Origin: Avena insularis
Lineage: Eukaryota; Streptophyta; Magnoliopsida; Poales; Poaceae
DNA length: 64,000 nt
Direction: 5' to 3'
Assembly (NCBI GenBank): GCA_023614405.1
Contig: CM042689.1
Coordinates: 282,355,533-282,419,532, forward strand
Position numbers and translations under genes: made by a program. Positions 45,371-56,297 of this stretch are shown one piece after another (position 1 is the first letter of the stretch; each line of letters starts with the position of its first letter). The notes under the pieces are model-generated. The model had not been told where the DNA came from. It saw only the letters and a list, made by a program, of their open reading frames with translations, and searched no databases.

Positions 45371-48271
45371 GTCACTTGAATCCTTGGACTCTTCCTCCTT
45401 CTTCTTCCCCTTGCCCTTGCCTCGCAGTCTGTTCTTCCGACTTCACTTGTAGCCGGACTCCGGGTCTTCCTTGAGGTCGTTGACGAACTTGAAGTGTCAA
45501 TTGGTATGGGTGGCCTTGCCGTTGGCGTCGAGGTGTACGAGGCACGGCATATCGCGGTACTCCTTGTAGGTTTAGGGAATGTGGAGCGGCGCCGAGGTTG
45601 TTTCGCTGCCTCGTTGCTGCCCACGGCCAGCTCCCCTTCCTCGACCATGTTGTCCGCCATCACCTCGTCCTGCAAAAGTCATAGCGACCATGTCGGTAGA
45701 TTGCTTTTCTTCTGGAGCGGTTTTCCGCTTTGTACTGTTGTTCCTCCGAGCTTGAGTTGGAACGGCTGTTGCCGGCAAGGAGCCGCGAGCATCATCATCG
45801 GCGGCTGCAAACTCACTAGCCAACTGAATCATCTGGTTCAAGTCAAGCTGGTGATTATCCTGCAAGCGCTTCATCTTATGTCGGAGCAACGTGCCTCTTT
45901 CCAACCCGTCGATGAAGGCGGCCATGGCGGTCTGAGCATGCACTCCTGCGCAGGAATTCTTCATATCCAGCCAGCAGGAGAGGTAGGCGCGAGATGTCTC
46001 ATCTTTCTCTTGCACGCACCGCTATAGATCGCCCACAGTGCAGGGACGCTTGTATGTACCCTCAAATTTCTTGGTGAACGCTTCTTGCATGTCCAGCCAG
46101 TTGTAGATGGATTTCTCCGGCAGGTCGTCGATCCATTGATGGCCCATGCCCTCCAACATTAATGGGAGGTACGGCGACGTTGGGGTTGCCTCCGGTAATC
46201 TCTACCGCGTTGCCATAGTCCTGCAACCATGTGGCTTGCTTGGCGGTGCCGTCATAGGGCTTGATGGTCTTGTCAATCCGAAAACCTTTGGGGTAAGTTG
46301 CGGACCGTATTGTAGGTCCAAAGCAACGTGGTCCCAGGTATGGTCCTTCCCGGGCCTCGTGGATCTTATCGATCCGCGAATGTGCGTCGTACGGCTCCAG
46401 GTTCTTCTTCTTCTTGTCAACAGGGGATGGGCTGCGTGAACGACGCGGGCCTCCTCCGCCATGGTGACTGCTTGGTGGTGACAGAGGCAGAGGTGGCGGT
46501 GGGTTAGCCTTGTTGCTGTTACCCTCCTGCGACGCCTCACGCTTGTCACAGTTGCTTGTCGGACGCGGGGGGTCATGGCGTGACCTGCTCTTGTGTCCTT
46601 GGTTGCGCTCTCCATCATGACGGGTCTGCTCCGCGTTGTTGCGGATGACGATGCCGCACTGCTTTGGTGGGGGCATATCCAAACGATGGTGAGCCTTGTA
46701 ATCTTCGTGATATCGGCGGGATCGGGGTGGTGGCGATGGGCGACGAGGTCGGGCCTTTTCTCCGTGGTCGGAGGATATGGGGATAGCATCCTTCCTGTTG
46801 CGCGCATCCCTCCGTCTTCGTTCTGATGAACCCGTCTAGGACCAGACATCAAGAGGATCTGTCCCTTGGTGGCTTGTACTGGCTAGATTGGAAGAGCGCT
46901 GGGTCAGACTCAAGCCTCTGAGAGGTGGCCTTTTCCTACTGCTTCACCGCCTTGACCACTAGGTCATAGACCTGGTCCACTGCCCCAGGCGATCTATCCT
47001 GCTCTAGAAGGGTCTTGGCAACGACGAGGTTAAGGATTGGGGTGGGTATCACCTGCTTGCCTTCACTGTCAATGTATGGCTTGGATTGTGCAGGCTTCAA
47101 GGGGGGCCATCCTAGGTTACGCCGCACACCAGGATCATTGATGACGCGAGCTGGAGCTTTCTTAGCCTTCTGCTGCTGCAGTAAAGTCTTGTACTCGGCC
47201 TCCATTGCTCTAGCTTTCTCTATGGACTTCTACGCGTTGACCAGGATCTAGCTTAGCGCCTTGCTCCGCGATGGCTTGCGCTTCCTCCAGCAGCTGTTGA
47301 CGCTTCTCGTCAAGCTGGGTCACGTTCCGGATATGAGCAACCGTTAGTGGCTCGACGAGGAGATTGGCGTACATCACTCTATCAGCTGGAGTAACTTGGG
47401 CTGCTACAGACGTAGATGCTGGAGGCAGCAAGTTTGCGGTGTTGTTGTTGCTCGGGCCGGTGGCAAGTTCCTGCAGCTGCTGCACTAGATTAGGCGGAGG
47501 AGGCATGACTTTTCCGTGATCATCGTCAGCAGCAATGAGTGGCCCCTTCCCCTTTTCCAGCGCTGTAGGCGGAGCTCGTCCAGGTTGATCTTCATCCATC
47601 GCCGTCCCAATGGTGACGAACACCCCTCGAGACGTGACGGCATTGTTGGCTTTCTCGTCGCGCGAGTACTCCTCCTCCATCTCCTGCTTAGCGAAGTCTA
47701 GCTCTTCTGTACTGAAATTTATCTCCTCTGAATCTGCACTGAAATCAGCATAGAGCGCGTCAATGACAGAGTCGGAGGGTGCCAGGACTTCCTCGATGAC
47801 GGGCGGTGGAGGTGCAACGGCTTCGACGATGACTGGATGTGGTGGTGCTGCTGCGACGATGGCGGCAGGAGGCGGTGGTGGCGGTTGCAGAATCGGAGGT
47901 TCTCCGTCCCTGAGCGCAAGCTCCATCTGGGATGCTGCGTCAGCTTCCGCATAGTTGTTGACGGTGCTCACCATCTCTTCGAGGGAAAGACGCCCTGTTT
48001 CCTGCTGTCGTCTTAAAGAATGTCGGAGAAGCGTGCCACGGTCCAGTCCTTCCATGAAGTGATATAAAGCGTTATCATAGGGGTAGTGGGCCAGATCGGC
48101 TCGTATACGGAGCAACCTGGCCAGGGAATCGCGGGGGGTTTTGCCTTCTCTCTGAATGCAGCGCGCCAGGTCGAAGATGGTAACCACGCCAACGAACTTG
48201 GATCTCTGCTTTCCAGACGCACGGGGGAAGCCAGCGGATTTGCAGTGATCTTCCACCTTTATATCCTGCAC
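45371..48271 (-). pseudogene. Tat-like gag of element VI
   Basis: The N-terminal 353-codon ORF (48271-47210) begins MQDIKVEDHCKSAGFP, contains a PPPPPPAA linker, TEELDFAKQEMEEEYSRD and QLDEKRQQLLEEAQAIAEQG, and then shifts frame into 47205-46936 (RVINDPGVRRNLGW, SPGAVDQVYDLV). The capsid-like part lies at 46852-45572 over two frames (IKPYDGTAKQATWLQDY; MKRLQDNHQLDLNQMIQLAS), followed by RGRGAGRGQQRG. Structural particle protein. At least two frameshifts. Confidence 0.78.
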
Positions 48272-48654
48272 CGGGGCGGTATGGGTAGGCCTTGGATTTT
48301 TCCGATCTTTGCCGGCAAACTCTTAGGAGAGATCCGACATCGATCCTTCCGCGAACGTATCCGGCTCGTAGGCGGTCCGTGCGGGCCCTTATGCTTTCCG
48401 ATCTTTGCCGGCAAACTCCAAAGAGAGATCCGACATCGATCCTTCCGCGAACGTATCCAGCCCATAGGCGGTCCGTGCGTGCCTTGATGCTCCTCCGACT
48501 CCCAGGGAACTAGTGCTCGAGTCGGTTTCGCCGATGAAGAGGTGGATGTCTCCGATAGGAACGATTGAACACCGCGTAGGGTTCGTCTTCGCCGGGATCT
48601 AGAACTCGTCAGGAGGGACGATCGGAACGTTGCCGGAGAAGAGAATGCGGCCAA
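48259..48654 (-). other. Leader ORF with a 96-bp in-frame tandem duplication, element VI
   Basis: A 131-codon ORF upstream of gag. It contains two copies of a 96-base (32-codon) unit, 48301-48396 and 48397-48492, each with IRSRKDRCRIS and SLPAKIGK. The corresponding place in element IV (about 22100-22260) has one degenerate unit. Whether the ORF is translated is unknown. Confidence 0.6.
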
Positions 48655-48723
48655 TGGCTACGGTTTCGCCGATTCCCGTGAAGATCTTGGTCCTCTCCCA
48701 CTGAAGAGCCTGAAGCGCCTCTT

Positions 48724-48741
48724 GCCCCACGGTGGGCGCCA
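48724..48741 (-). promoter_or_regulatory. Primer-binding site, element VI
   Basis: The minus strand reads TGGCGCCCACCGTGGGGC two bases inside the 5' LTR. The tRNA is not identified. Confidence 0.7.
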
Positions 48742-48743
48742 AC

Positions 48744-49279
48744 TGTCATGGTATTGCCGACGAGTACGCCATGGAGGGGTCCTCATAGTGCGTGTTTAGA
48801 GACGTGGGGTAAGGCGGACGGTTGACGGGTACGAGGTAACACAACTTACCCAGGTTCGGATCCCACAACGGTGGCGGAATCCTACTCCTGCTATAAATCA
48901 CTATAAGGGCAATACGCGAGTTACAGAGATAGGTTCCCTGTGCGAGGTTGTATGAATCGATACTAGGTTGTGCCCTAAAGGCTCCCATAGGCCCAACTTA
49001 TATAGTCGCCAGGTCCTAGGGTTATAGGGAAAAGTCCTAGCCGGACAGGTTACAGAGTCCTACACCGTCTATTACTAGTCTTGTGTATCTTGCACTCCAA
49101 GGCTCCGGGTACGATGGTGACTCCACCGTAGCCTTCCTTTATCCGGCATGGGCCTCCCTTCTGGATCCATCTAACTGGGCCGCCCAGCAGGCCATAGGCC
49201 ATGCTACCAACTATGGGCCACCCGAGTTATCCGGATAAGTGACATGCTATGAGGATACCCATATAGCATATCCCCAACA
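48744..49279 (-). repeat. 5' LTR of element VI (536 bp)
   Basis: Element orientation: TGTTGGGGATATGC at 49279 to CATGACA at 48744. TATA box TATATAAG on the minus strand at 49005-48998. Partner of 36024-36560. Confidence 0.93.
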
Positions 49280-50924
49280 GGAGCAATGGCTCCGCCAACA
49301 AGAGAAGTTCCGCCTTCTACCACCGCCTACCTCTACCAGTGGAATCCTTAGCCGGAGGTTCAACCACTTTAGAGGATGTGCTTTCTTGCGTCGCCTAGGA
49401 CCTCCTGAGGAGGAGTTGCGTCCACTTCCAAGGCGGAAGGTTTAGAAGGTTGGACTCTCGGAGTCGAAGGTGTGATGGCGGGAGATGCTTGGACTAACAT
49501 TTCTTTGATGTTTTTAGATGCCTCTGATGTTTTAGAGGTCCTCTTCCAAACTCACACTGGCCTTCTTCCTAAAACTTGCAAAAGTATAAGTACAATAATA
49601 AGATGAGTAAGAGGCAATGTCGGATGAAAAGGAGCTTACACAATGCTTGGTGCTTTGGTCAAAGCGATAGAAATCATTCTTCTTTTATCCTCCTCAAGGG
49701 AAGAGGTGGATCTCTTGGATTCTCCACCCTCCGTCTTCTTTCTCTTGCCTCCATCGGCAGCGTCAGAGGTGGAGGTCTTCCTCTTTCGCACCAGCGAGAT
49801 CTCATTGTCGGACACGACGGTAACTTAAATGAGTATAGGTCATACACGGAAATTAAATGAGTACCTCTGGGCACGTGCCGCCCTTGAACATGTCATAGGT
49901 GATGGTGAAGCCACCACGCTTCCTATCTTTCACCTTTACTATGTCCTTGAGACGAAGCTTGACGGAGTCACTCGAAAAGTTGTCCTTGGAAATACGGACG
50001 CTATCCTTCCTATCCTCGGAATACTGGTGCATAAGCTTCACGCGGTGCTGCAGAGCCTGGATCCTCCTGATGAACCAGCACATGGCTAGGTACAACCCGG
50101 TCAAACCCGTCTCTATGAGCCAGTCGATCCACCTTACAGTGCGAGAGGTTTCATCGTCGAAGGGAAGGAGGGCTTGGGATCTCCATGTCGAGGCTTTAGC
50201 AGCGGCTCCATTGACAAAGTCCGGGTACGCTTTTTCTCGACCTTCCAGAGGGATATCTGGGCCATAGAAATATGTTTTCTGCCAATTCTTGCAGGATTAA
50301 TGACCTATGATTTCGGGGAACTGCCGGCCAGGCTGGATCTTGAAGCTAATGGTTCCGCAGTTCTTAGATCCTCCTCACTGCGGCTTCCATCTTCACAGTG
50401 AAGAAGTAAATAAAAAGATCTAACCTAGGCCTAATTCCTAGGTAACCCTCAAAAAGCGCCGTGTAGTTGCTGAGCACGAGGATGCTATTCGGAGAAAGGA
50501 TCTGAGGTTGAACTCGGAAGTGGCTAAGGACTTCTATGAAGAAGTCATAGATTGGGAGGAAGACGCCACGCACTAGTTGGGCTTTGAGGTATATCTTTTC
50601 TCCGGTTAGTGGAGAAGGGACAAACTCGCCGGCTGGCGCCGCCCTACATACCAGGCCCTCCATCGCAGGGAGGTACCCCTCGGCAAGCATCTCCTTGATA
50701 TCATTCTCGGTGATGTCCGAGCCGCGCCATTCCCCCTTGTGGGAATCAGTCCCCTCCTCCTCCAGTGGTTCTAGCCCCGCTAGAATATGGTCGCAGCCGG
50801 TGGATTCGACCACCCCGGTATGCGGCACCACCACGCCCTCTGGTGGGACATGGACAGAGCATGTCGCCTTAACTGTGGCCTCGCCCGACACTGCCATGGA
50901 CAGAGTGCTGCTGATGCTAGCCAT
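49280..50924 (-). pseudogene. Antisense ORF of element IV, 5' exons
   Basis: ATG at 50924. Exon 1 reads MASISSTLSMAVSGEA, EWRGSDITENDIKEMLAEG, YLKAQLVRGVFLPI and ILVLSNYTALFEGYLGIRP. A frameshift near 50375 and a stop near 50297 follow, then MCWFIRRIQALQHRVKL and DSVKLRLKDIVKVKDRKRGG. Next is a basic exon (VRKRKTSTSDAADGGKRKK, 49820-49640) ending at a GTGTAAGC donor like that of element VI. The last exon is cut by element VI at 49280 and continues at 36023. It keeps the same domain order as the antisense gene of element VI. Confidence 0.82.
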
Positions 50925-51062
50925 TCGTATGGATGGGAGATGAATGTGGATTTGGAGAAAAGCTAGGGTTTTTCTCTATGCGTGCGGAGAGCTCGAGGAG
51001 ACGTTGGATAGAGGAATAAGACGATGCGAGGAAGAATGAGGTGAAAAGAGAAAAATCACGGC

Positions 51063-51080
51063 GGCTATAATATATAGTAC
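51063..51080 (-). promoter_or_regulatory. TATA box of the antisense ORF, element IV
   Basis: The minus strand reads GTACTATATATTATAG, about 140 bases before the ATG at 50924. CTCATTCTTCCTCGCATCG and AAACCCTAGC follow, as in element VI. Confidence 0.6.
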
Positions 51081-51511
51081 TCGGCATCAAGATTCGTGCA
51101 AGTCGATCGAACGATTGCTGCGTGGACAACGCGTGCGTGAGCATGCGTGGAAATTTCGCCACGTTCCCACCGCCGCCGCCAACGTTTCGTATCCTTCGCA
51201 CGGGGAAAAAAGGCTATGATTGTGTTCACTGCATGTGTGAGTTACGAGGCGTCACTGACCTATGGTCTACGTCACTCTACTGGCATAGGCAGGCGAACAG
51301 TCCCATCAAAAGATTCCGGCATGGACGGATCCCGTCCAGCTATGAGAAGAGTGCGAAGGAAGATTCAACAATTCTCCGACTTACCTATCAAAGACGGAGA
51401 ACATCGCAGGGTTCTTGGGAGGACTACAAGGTATTGCTTGATGATTTGCTGACATTCACCTAGACGGAGCATTCAACTTGAAGAGGCAAGACGGCGCAAG
51501 ATCTCGGAGTT

Positions 51512-51524
51512 CTCTGGGGGCTAC
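51512..51524 (+). promoter_or_regulatory. Polypurine tract of element IV
   Basis: CTCTGGGGGCTAC immediately before the 3' LTR. Confidence 0.78.
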
Positions 51525-52050
51525 TGTTGGGGATATGCTAAATGGGTATCTCCATTGCATGTCTCTAATCCGGATAACCCGGGTGGCCCATAGCCGGTAG
51601 CAAGGCTTATGGCCTGCTGGGCGGCCCAGTTAGATGGATCCAAAAGGGAGGCCCATGCAGGATGAAGGAAGGCTACAATGGAGTCACCAGCGTACCCGGA
51701 GCTTTGGGGTGCAAGACACGTTAGACTAGTTGTATACCGTGTAGGACTCTGTAACCTGTCCGGCTAGGACTTTCCCTGTATCCCTAGGATCTGGTGTCTT
51801 TATAAGCCGGACCTAGAGGATCCTTTAGGGCATCAATTAACTCATATCCTGCACAGCAAACCGATCCCTGTAACGCGGCTATTGCCGTTATAGTGATTTA
51901 TAGCAGGGGTAGGATTCCGCCACCGTCGTGGGATATAAACCTGGGTAAACTGTGTTACCTCATACTCGCCAACCTTCTGCCTTACCCCACGTCTCTAAAC
52001 ACGCTCTGTGAGGACCCCTCCATCGCGTACTCGTCGGTAATACCACGATA
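51525..52050 (+). repeat. 3' LTR of element IV (526 bp)
   Basis: TGTTGGGGATATGC to CCACGATA, followed by GCAAG. TTTATAAG at 51799-51806. Partner of 21361-21882. Confidence 0.92.
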
Positions 52051-53780
52051 GCAAGGAGGCAAGGCAAGGTGGGTAGGGCGGGTAGGGGATTACGGGAGTA
52101 CGATAGTCCAGGGGGAGGACGAGGGTATTGCCGGAGGGACGGAGTGGCGGCATGCAAGACCAGAGAAGTGGAGTAGAGCGGAGCTACGAGCGAGCGACAG
52201 AATATGGAAAATCACAGAATAATGAGGAGCACTAATCCTCGAACCTGGGATGCTCGCCGTCGACGGTCGAGGTTGCGGGGCCCACCAGTCAGTAAAACGC
52301 CACGTCCTCTTCCCCTATTTCTGATGGTGTTGCTACAATTCTACGATCGTAGTGGCACAGGCAACATTTATGGACACAACTAACGACACACTCGTAAATA
52401 TACTTAAAATGGAACCCTGAACTAGTACATTGCCCGATCCAGTTGCGAGACATGACCTGCATTTTTAATATCTTAGTACTCTTATGCTGAGACGGGAAAT
52501 AAAGATTCAGCAGTTAGTCGAACTAGTTTTGAATAAATAAGATACACTCTTAGGAAGCTTAGATATGGCCCCTGCTAAGCAGAAGCCGCGGCTGCCGCCG
52601 AAGTTTGGCTATTTGGACCCTCTAAGGTAGGCCATGCGGCTGTACTACAAGGCCGGCCTGTGAAGAATGCGGCTGTACTACATTGCCATCCGAGACGGTT
52701 GATTTTGCAAAATGTGCTGCATCTTCGGTGGTGGCGGTGGCAACGACGAAGGCTGTGGCGGCATCAAGAAGGGCCAACCGAGCGTCATGAAGAATGCGCG
52801 TGGAGGCATTTTCGTGTGCTCTGCGCATGATAAAGAAGGTACGTTCCAAAGCGTTTCCGCGAGTTTGCCACCGGGGAAACAAACCCCCGAACAGGGCGGC
52901 GCCAAGGTCAACAAACTCTTGCCTCCATGCCTCGGCGCGGTCCACCTTACCATGGGGCAATCTGGGTGCACGCTGTCAGCGGAAAATATGATCCATCCTA
53001 CGCACCATCGGTGGCCACATCACGGCGGCGTGCATCCATCTACACTCAGCTTGTTGGAGTGTTCAACAGCTAGAGCCAAGAACGGGCAACAGCTCAGCGC
53101 CAAAATTCAGGTTCAGATTCATAGGGACTTACAATCCCTTCCATGAGAAGACGGAGTTCACCTTTGAACAAATTGTTGCGGAGGCGTGACTGTTCGTACT
53201 GAACCGGGACTGGTTCAAGCGCATCAACCAGCGCATGAACATTGCAGATCTCTTGAAGTTTGGCGGGAAGGAAAAAGATCGGTTGCAGTTGAACGATCCC
53301 TGAACTTACGTCCTCTCTAGGAAATTGGCTAGCCAACTTTTATGGTGGAGATCTGTAGTTTCTTCAGTGTATAATAGTTAAGTTCAGACTAACTCTATAG
53401 AATGCCTTTTGTAGAGGCAATAGCCCCCTTTTGCGTATAGTATGTAATTAGTTCGGAAGTAACCAAATACTATCAAGATGTACCTATTTATTCAATTACT
53501 ACCGGCGGTTCAATTAAGTTTACTATCATACTTATTCAAGGCAGAAAAGATTCAGACAACATTTTATGAACTGATCTTGGGTGGTTTATTCATGCAAGTT
53601 CCATACAGAATCACGCATCAGCTCGAATAAATCAATGTAAAAATTGTTCGAGGCATACAAACTAGCAGCATTTCGTGCCTTCGAATCGCTCACCAGCAGC
53701 ATTTTCCCGGCAATCTCGTGACATTAATCATTGCTAGCCCACCCTCTTTTCAGGAGGCTAGCCTTTGTTATTCACACAAA
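52051..53780. other. Low-copy island, right fragment, no gene assigned
   Basis: Not recognised as a transposon. 52201-52330 looks promoter-like (GGGGCCCACCAGTCAGT, CGCCACGTCC). On the minus strand an ORF starts at 52157 (MHAATPSLRQYPRPPPG) and runs into the insertion site of element IV. A minus-strand ORF at 52960-52622 and plus-strand text near 53130-53280 (TFEQIVAEA, LKFGGKEKDRLQL) look like decayed coding DNA of unknown origin. ATGCGGCTGTACTAC is duplicated at 52634 and 52669. Confidence 0.45.
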
Positions 53781-53941
53781 TTCATTAGCCACACATACTA
53801 AAAATTCATTAGCCACACAAACTACAAATCATTAGCCAGACATACTACCAATTCAGTAGCCACACAAACTACAAATCATTAGCCACACATACTACAAATT
53901 CAGTAGCCACACATTACAAATTCAGTAGCCAGACATACTAC
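53781..53941. repeat. Minisatellite, seven copies of a 22-24 bp unit
   Basis: Units such as TTCATTAGCCACACAAACTA repeat head to tail with small changes (CAGTAGCC, CCAGACATACTAC variants). No other copy is seen in the window. Confidence 0.88.
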
Positions 53942-53964
53942 GGCAGTTCAAACTATTACATAAG

Positions 53965-54727
53965 GAGTACTACATGCTCGAATCTCAAGTCAGCAAAACT
54001 GTGCGCTCATTCGCAGAACGGTGGTGGTCCTGTGCCATCGATCCTTCCAGGCCAACACTGCAGGCGACGAGGATTCTTTCTAGCCGCCTCATCAGGGTCC
54101 TGAATGCCATGTACCAGATCCAGAACCTCCTGCATGTGGATGATCATCGGGTGCTTCTAGCAAAGCTGTCCTCTTGCCCTTCTTGGAATCTCCATCTCGT
54201 ACATCTTAGGAATGGTGTCTGGATCATTCAGCCACACCTATACATCGATGATCCATCGGTCGCTCGATGGCACAATCTCCACTAGCTCGTGGACAAGGCT
54301 ACTGACGACCTTCTTGAGGGCCTCCGGTTCCCAAGCATGCAAAGGGAGGCTGTCAAAGATGAGTTTAGAGAAGAAACGAAGCTGCCCCAAGCGATCGACC
54401 ATAGGCGTGATGCCAACGCATGCAGATCAATTTCTCCCCACAGCACTCAAAAGAATGGGAACAATGCATAATATGCTCGCTGTCTGAGCTGTGAGTGAAC
54501 CGGACGAAGAAATTGAATGGCAGCGCGCATACCTCAATATTGACCACTTTTCGTCTAATCCCAAAATGAGACCTGAAAGCCGACAGCAAGTCTGCCGGCT
54601 ACACGGCAGGACGCGTTCCCAACACGGTGTCCATGAGAGCGTTGTCGTTAAACTCCTCTGTCAGGGCTACCTTGAGTGGGATGCGCGATAGCATCAACCG
54701 CCCGAGGCCAGTCGCCAGTCCGGATTG
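53965..54727 (-). pseudogene. DUF4283-like gag-derived gene fragment
   Basis: The minus-strand translation over two frames gives LGRLMLSRIPLKVALTEEF, then VLGTRPAV, a stop, RSHFGIRRKVVNIEVCALP, FNFFVRFTHSSDSEHIM, MRWHHAYGRSLGAASFL. After a frameshift near 54367 it reads FDSLPLHAWEPEALKKVVSS, SDRWIIDV-stop-VWLNDPDTIPK. This pattern (FFVRF, a Trp-rich strand, then IPxHAW and a Trp-x-x-x-P ending) resembles the grass DUF4283/zinc-knuckle protein family. At least two stops and one frameshift. The assignment is from memory of the family and is moderately sure. Confidence 0.55.
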
Positions 54728-54967
54728 CCCGGCCGGACGCGCTCCGCCGTGCGAAAAGGTCTAGGCTGCGGCAAGAGGCTAGGCTGGGGACGCGAACCTC
54801 CGACACGCCAACTAGGAAAAATGAGGCGAGGGCAACAGCGACGAGCTTCGATTAAGGGCGTGGAAGGTTGACCGGTGTCGTCGTGTGGAACACAGCAGTG
54901 CCATCGGGGATGGCAAAAGAGGGACACCCGGATGCAATCGGTGGCTCACGCAACGGGTTGGGCATAG

Positions 54968-55734
54968 TGAACTGCAAACACAGCGGCATACCCAGGTTCA
55001 GGGCTCTCTCGGCGAGGTAACACCCCTACTCCTGCAAGATGATCTATGTGGGGGGCGAGTACCCAGTACAGATGATCCTTGAGATATTTCCTTAGCTACT
55101 ATCGAGAGCTAGAAGAAGATGAAACTAGAGGCTAGCTCTTGCTACCATGGATCTTACTGAACTAGAACCCTAGCTCTGCCCGCCCTTATATACTAGTCTG
55201 GGGGGGCAGATTACAATTTGGGCTCTAGGATTTACTGTTTGGATATGGGTTTACAGGGTAGGGCCGGCTACAGGGTCCAGCCGGTGGGCCAGGACCCAGT
55301 CTGCCCTTCTTTTAGCGTCATCCTCTTCTTTAGCGGTCACCCGGTCTTCCTTTGGGGCGTCACCCTCGCTTTAACGGTCACTCGAACTACTTTGGTGGTC
55401 AGCCGACCACTTTTCTTTATCCTCGTCGGGTAGCGCTGGTCGTGATGGCACGCCAGCCTATCTGATGATGAAGGGAGCCAAAGGCGTACCCCGGAAGGAG
55501 CATCTACCCCTCTACGCTCTTCATCGAATCAGAGGTAAGCCGGGTGGAAGCAGCCACTCGGATGGTACTTCTGGCTACCGGAGTAGACCGGCCAGTCGGG
55601 AAAGATTTAAGCCCTATCGGCCTGTATTAGCCAAGCGGCTGGAGTTTTCCTGCTTGATGGCCAGGCGGCCTGTGCCTTCTGGAGCCGGCCTACTTGGGCC
55701 TGGCTTTCTCTACCCGGGGGTTATCCCCCCGACA
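54968..55734 (-). repeat. 3' LTR of element VII (about 770 bp)
   Basis: Element orientation: starts TGTCGGGGGGATAACCCC at 55734. TATA box TATATAAGG at 55192-55184. It ends near GCAGTTCA at 54968. The preceding sequence reads CTCGGGGACTAG (55746-55735), a purine tract. Confidence 0.75.
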
Positions 55735-56224
55735 CTAGTCCCCGAGCGCGTGAGGGCTTGGCTGGTGGGTAAGGCCTTGGATGCTCCTTTGCATCTTGAA
55801 GTAGTTTGTTGACCGAGTTCGGCTGCAGCTTTTGCTTTTGCTTTCTGGCTGGATTCAACCGGCTACGGAGTTGATGGCCGCCCAGGGGGTGTAAATAGCA
55901 AAGGCAGCGACCGACTAGCGAAGCTGGAGATGAAACATCAGTTTGATGAGGTTGGTGATGTCGTCAGCCACGACTGTTGCTCTGGCGCATGTCGCGTCAG
56001 TTGGACTTCCATGTCGCTGCGTCAGTTTTTGATAACTGCGCACGCCACTTGCCGCAGCGGTTTCTTGGGGCGAGCGCACACGCCTCGTCTCCTGGTAATG
56101 CCTGTGGATCTTCTATGCTCGGTTGTGACGGTGCAAAGGATCCGAAGTCGTAGCGTCGTGTGGCTGGGGTGCCTCGTGGCCACGCGTCGTGTGGAAGCTG
56201 AGGAGGCGGTGGTGCCCCCCGCGG

Positions 56225-56235
56225 GCATAAATAGA
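56225..56235 (+). promoter_or_regulatory. TATA-like box of the antisense ORF, element VII
   Basis: GCATAAATAGA, followed after about 30 bases by a CT-rich stretch (CACTTCCTCTTCCTCTGG), upstream of the antisense ORF. Same arrangement as in elements IV and VI. Confidence 0.55.
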
Positions 56236-56297
56236 GCCCTGGAGGGGAATGAGCCTCGCACTTCCTCTTCCTCTGGCTCTTCCTTCCCTGTCTTTTT

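Larger units (their letters stand above)
36024..49279 (-). mobile_element. Element VI: Tat-like Gypsy retrotransposon, inverted inside element IV
   Basis: About 13.26 kb. LTRs at 48744-49279 (5') and 36024-36560 (3'). Flanks are GGAGA (36019-36023) and GGAGC (49280-49284), a 5-bp target duplication with one mismatch. It is inserted in the antisense ORF of element IV, whose exons continue on both sides. Minus strand: gag, protease, RT, RNase H, integrase. Plus strand: a multi-exon antisense gene next to the 3' LTR. By eye the two LTRs differ at about 21 positions plus one indel (roughly 4%). Confidence 0.93.
21361..52050 (+). mobile_element. Element IV: Tat-like Gypsy retrotransposon, host to elements V and VI
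   Basis: The outer LTRs (21361-21882 and 51525-52050) are flanked by a perfect GCAAG duplication (21356-21360 and 52051-52055). Removing V (4.8 kb, TSD ACAAG) and VI (13.3 kb) leaves about 12.6 kb, close to the size of VI, its relative. Order: LTR, primer site, gag, protease, RT, RNase H, integrase (all +), antisense ORF (-), purine tract, LTR. Large size and an antisense ORF with a Transposase_28-like domain indicate the Tat lineage. All ORFs are broken. Confidence 0.93.

Noticed and set aside
46202..46852. Minus-strand ORF of 216 codons rich in Arg and Thr
   Set aside because: An alternate frame of the gag region of element VI. The neighbouring frame with IKPYDGTAKQATWLQDY is the real one.
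52622..52971. Minus-strand ORFs of 112 and 97 codons in the island
   Set aside because: Two overlapping frames are open and I recognise neither. Kept only as unassigned decayed sequence.
53781..53941. CRISPR-like short repeats
   Set aside because: Contiguous 22-24 bp units with no spacers; a minisatellite.
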